Source: Nanobdellota archaeon (GTDB lineage: Archaea > Nanobdellota > Nanobdellia > Pacearchaeales > UBA12030). Taken from it: a stretch of 6,484 nucleotides of DNA. The notes beneath the pieces are model-generated. The model did no database searches and was not told the DNA's origin. It saw only the letters and a program-made list of their open reading frames with translations. A program made the position numbers and the translations under genes. The DNA lies in contig JACZVS010000029.1 of assembly GCA_022572525.1 (NCBI GenBank), positions 1 to 6,484 on the forward strand. The letters run 5' to 3'. Below, in pieces: positions 5,398 to 6,484 of this stretch (the first letter of the stretch is position 1; the number at the start of each line of letters is the position of its first letter).

Positions 5398-6484
5398 TTA
5401 GTTAATTAACTCTTTGTATGTTGAAATAACATTTTCGACTATATTGTCCCAATCAAACTTTTCTTTAACGTACTTATATCCACCCTCTCCCAGCCTTTTA
5501 GACAGGCCTTTATTTTTAATAACCTTTGTTATTGACTTGGCCAATTCTTCCGGATTTTTTTCTGGAATAAGCAAACCCGTTTTGCCATTTATAACAACAT
5601 CTGAAATTCCTCCAACTGCCGAAGCTATCACTGGCTTCTTGTAAAGTAATGCTTCAATCAATACAACTCCAAGTCCTTCTGTGTCTCCTTTAGAATCTAC
5701 TATTGCGGGTAGAACGAAAACATCACATTTCCTGTATTCTTCAGCCAATCTTCTGTTAGAAACTTTCCCGAGAAACTCTATACTGCTCTCGACCTTTTCA
5801 TTTCTAGAAATTTCTTTTAATCTGTTAAGCTCATCTCCATCTCCAACAAGGATTAGTTTCGCATCCAATTGTTTTAAGATTTTCGGCATCGCTCTTATCA
5901 AGTAATTTAAACCCTTTCTTTCGATTATTCTTCCAACAAACAAGATCCTTTTCTTCTTGTTTTTAACCGGCCTAACTTTCCTCTCTTGTATCGTTGTCCC
6001 ATAAGGAATCACCTCCACTTCCTTCTTGCTATTTTCTTTAATTAAATCCTTAATATAGTCGGAGAAAGTTGTGACTTTATCTGCTCCATCAATGATTCTC
6101 TTTAGTAATGGCCTCAAAAACCTGAATTTCCTCTTTATCATCAACAATTCGACAGCATAAAATGTCAACATGATTTTGGAATTGTTAATTCCTGCTCCAG
6201 CATATGCCCATAAAGCATGGGGGAATGGCCAATGCACATGAATAATATCAAATTTTTCTCTTCTACATATCTTTAAGGTGTTAAAGAAACCTGCTATGAG
6301 GTAAAATAAAAATATGAATTTGTAAAGATGACTCTTTATTTTAGATGGTAACCCTTCCTCATGAGTCAAGTCCTCAAACCTTCTTAAAAAATACCGAAAC
6401 CTTTCAACCTTTATTTTTCCAAAAGAGTGGCTTTTTAGCCCTTTGTAAGATGGTGCCAATACCGTGATTTCTACCCCCCTTCTA
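5398..6484 (-). CDS. Glycosyltransferase family 4 (GT-B fold), start outside window
   Basis: The frame stays open to the right edge, and the codons before the TTG at 6459 read R-R-G-V-E-I-T-V, the usual GT4 N-terminal strand (R-G-H-E-V-T-V-L). That TTG is therefore internal and the true start lies beyond the window, probably a few tens of codons away. Numbering is from the codon at 6483. Seen in order are D-I-I-H-V-H-W-P (79-86), a T-F-Y-A-V-E segment near 107 where acceptor-site T-x-H-x commonly sits, E-V-I-P-Y-G-T (157-163) at the inter-domain hinge, G-R-I-I-E-R-K-G (184-191) opening the donor domain, L-V-G-D-G-D-E (212-218), and an intact E-x7-E pair, E269 and E277, in T-E-G-L-G-V-V-L-I-E. 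This is a standard retaining nucleotide-sugar glycosyltransferase. It is the most upstream gene seen in the minus-strand operon; the promoter must be further right. Substrate is unknown. Confidence 0.93.
   Translation of the reverse strand, partial: RRGVEITVLAPSYKGLKSHSFGKIKVERFRYFLRRFEDLTHEEGLPSKIKSHLYKFIFLFYLIAGFFNTLKICRREKFDIIHVHWPFPHALWAYAGAGINNSKIMLTFYAVELLMIKRKFRFLRPLLKRIIDGADKVTTFSDYIKDLIKENSKKEVEVIPYGTTIQERKVRPVKNKKKRILFVGRIIERKGLNYLIRAMPKILKQLDAKLILVGDGDELNRLKEISRNEKVESSIEFLGKVSNRRLAEEYRKCDVFVLPAIVDSKGDTEGLGVVLIEALLYKKPVIASAVGGISDVVINGKTGLLIPEKNPEELAKSITKVIKNKGLSKRLGEGGYKYVKEKFDWDNIVENVISTYKELIN

Noticed and set aside
5094..5405. Plus-strand open frame of 103 codons opposite the GT2 gene.
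   Set aside because: It is antisense to intact GT2 motifs and has no promoter or ribosome site of its own.
6457..6459. TTG at 6459 as the start of the right-edge GT4 gene.
   Set aside because: The in-frame upstream codons R-R-G-V-E-I-T-V form the first conserved strand of the family, so the gene continues past the window.
1..6484. Search by eye for CRISPR repeats, tRNA genes, insertion-sequence ends and long direct repeats.
   Set aside because: Nothing consistent was seen; nearly every base is inside a glycan-synthesis gene or a short gap.

Overview
The window is a low-GC stretch (very roughly one third G+C by eye) packed with genes for building surface glycans. It most likely comes from an archaeon. 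One gene has a TATA-like box about 26 bases upstream of its ATG, the layout of a leaderless archaeal transcript. None of the internal gene starts has a recognisable Shine-Dalgarno sequence, and arginine codons are often AGA/AGG. The lineage cannot be fixed from this sequence alone, and a low-GC candidate-phylum bacterium is not fully excluded.

Layout. The plus strand carries one gene (2-1468), the 3' part of a multi-spanning membrane glycosyltransferase of the PMT/ArnT (GT39/GT83-like, GT-C fold) type. Its start lies left of the window. A 16-base all-AT gap separates it from five minus-strand genes that converge on it. Read in their own direction, from right to left, these are: a GT4 glycosyltransferase (5398-6484, start beyond the right edge); a GT2 glycosyltransferase (4586-5392, gap of 5 bases); a second GT4 enzyme (3546-4589, overlapping by ATGA); a DegT/DnrJ/EryC1-fold PLP enzyme (2302-3510); and an unusual GT-A-like protein (1485-2267) with its own apparent leaderless promoter. 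The first four are tightly packed and look like one operon. No stretch over 300 bases lacks a gene, and I saw no tRNA, rRNA, insertion sequence or CRISPR array.

How the genes may work together. The GT2 and two GT4 enzymes would add sugars one after another to a lipid carrier or acceptor on the cytoplasmic side. The membrane GT-C enzyme would use a polyprenyl-phosphate-linked sugar on the outer face. The PLP enzyme would make a modified nucleotide sugar. Its PLP-anchoring lysine is replaced by histidine, as in the deoxysugar 3-dehydratases RfbH/E1 and ColD. It also lacks the downstream cysteine cluster of E1, so a ColD-like, iron-sulfur-free route to a 3-deoxy or 3,6-dideoxy sugar is the best guess.

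The two points most worth following are this lysine-less PLP enzyme and the GT-A-like protein, where an E-P-E triplet sits in place of the metal-binding DXD motif. This otherwise looks like a glycan locus of known general type. I found no clear evidence for a wholly new system.
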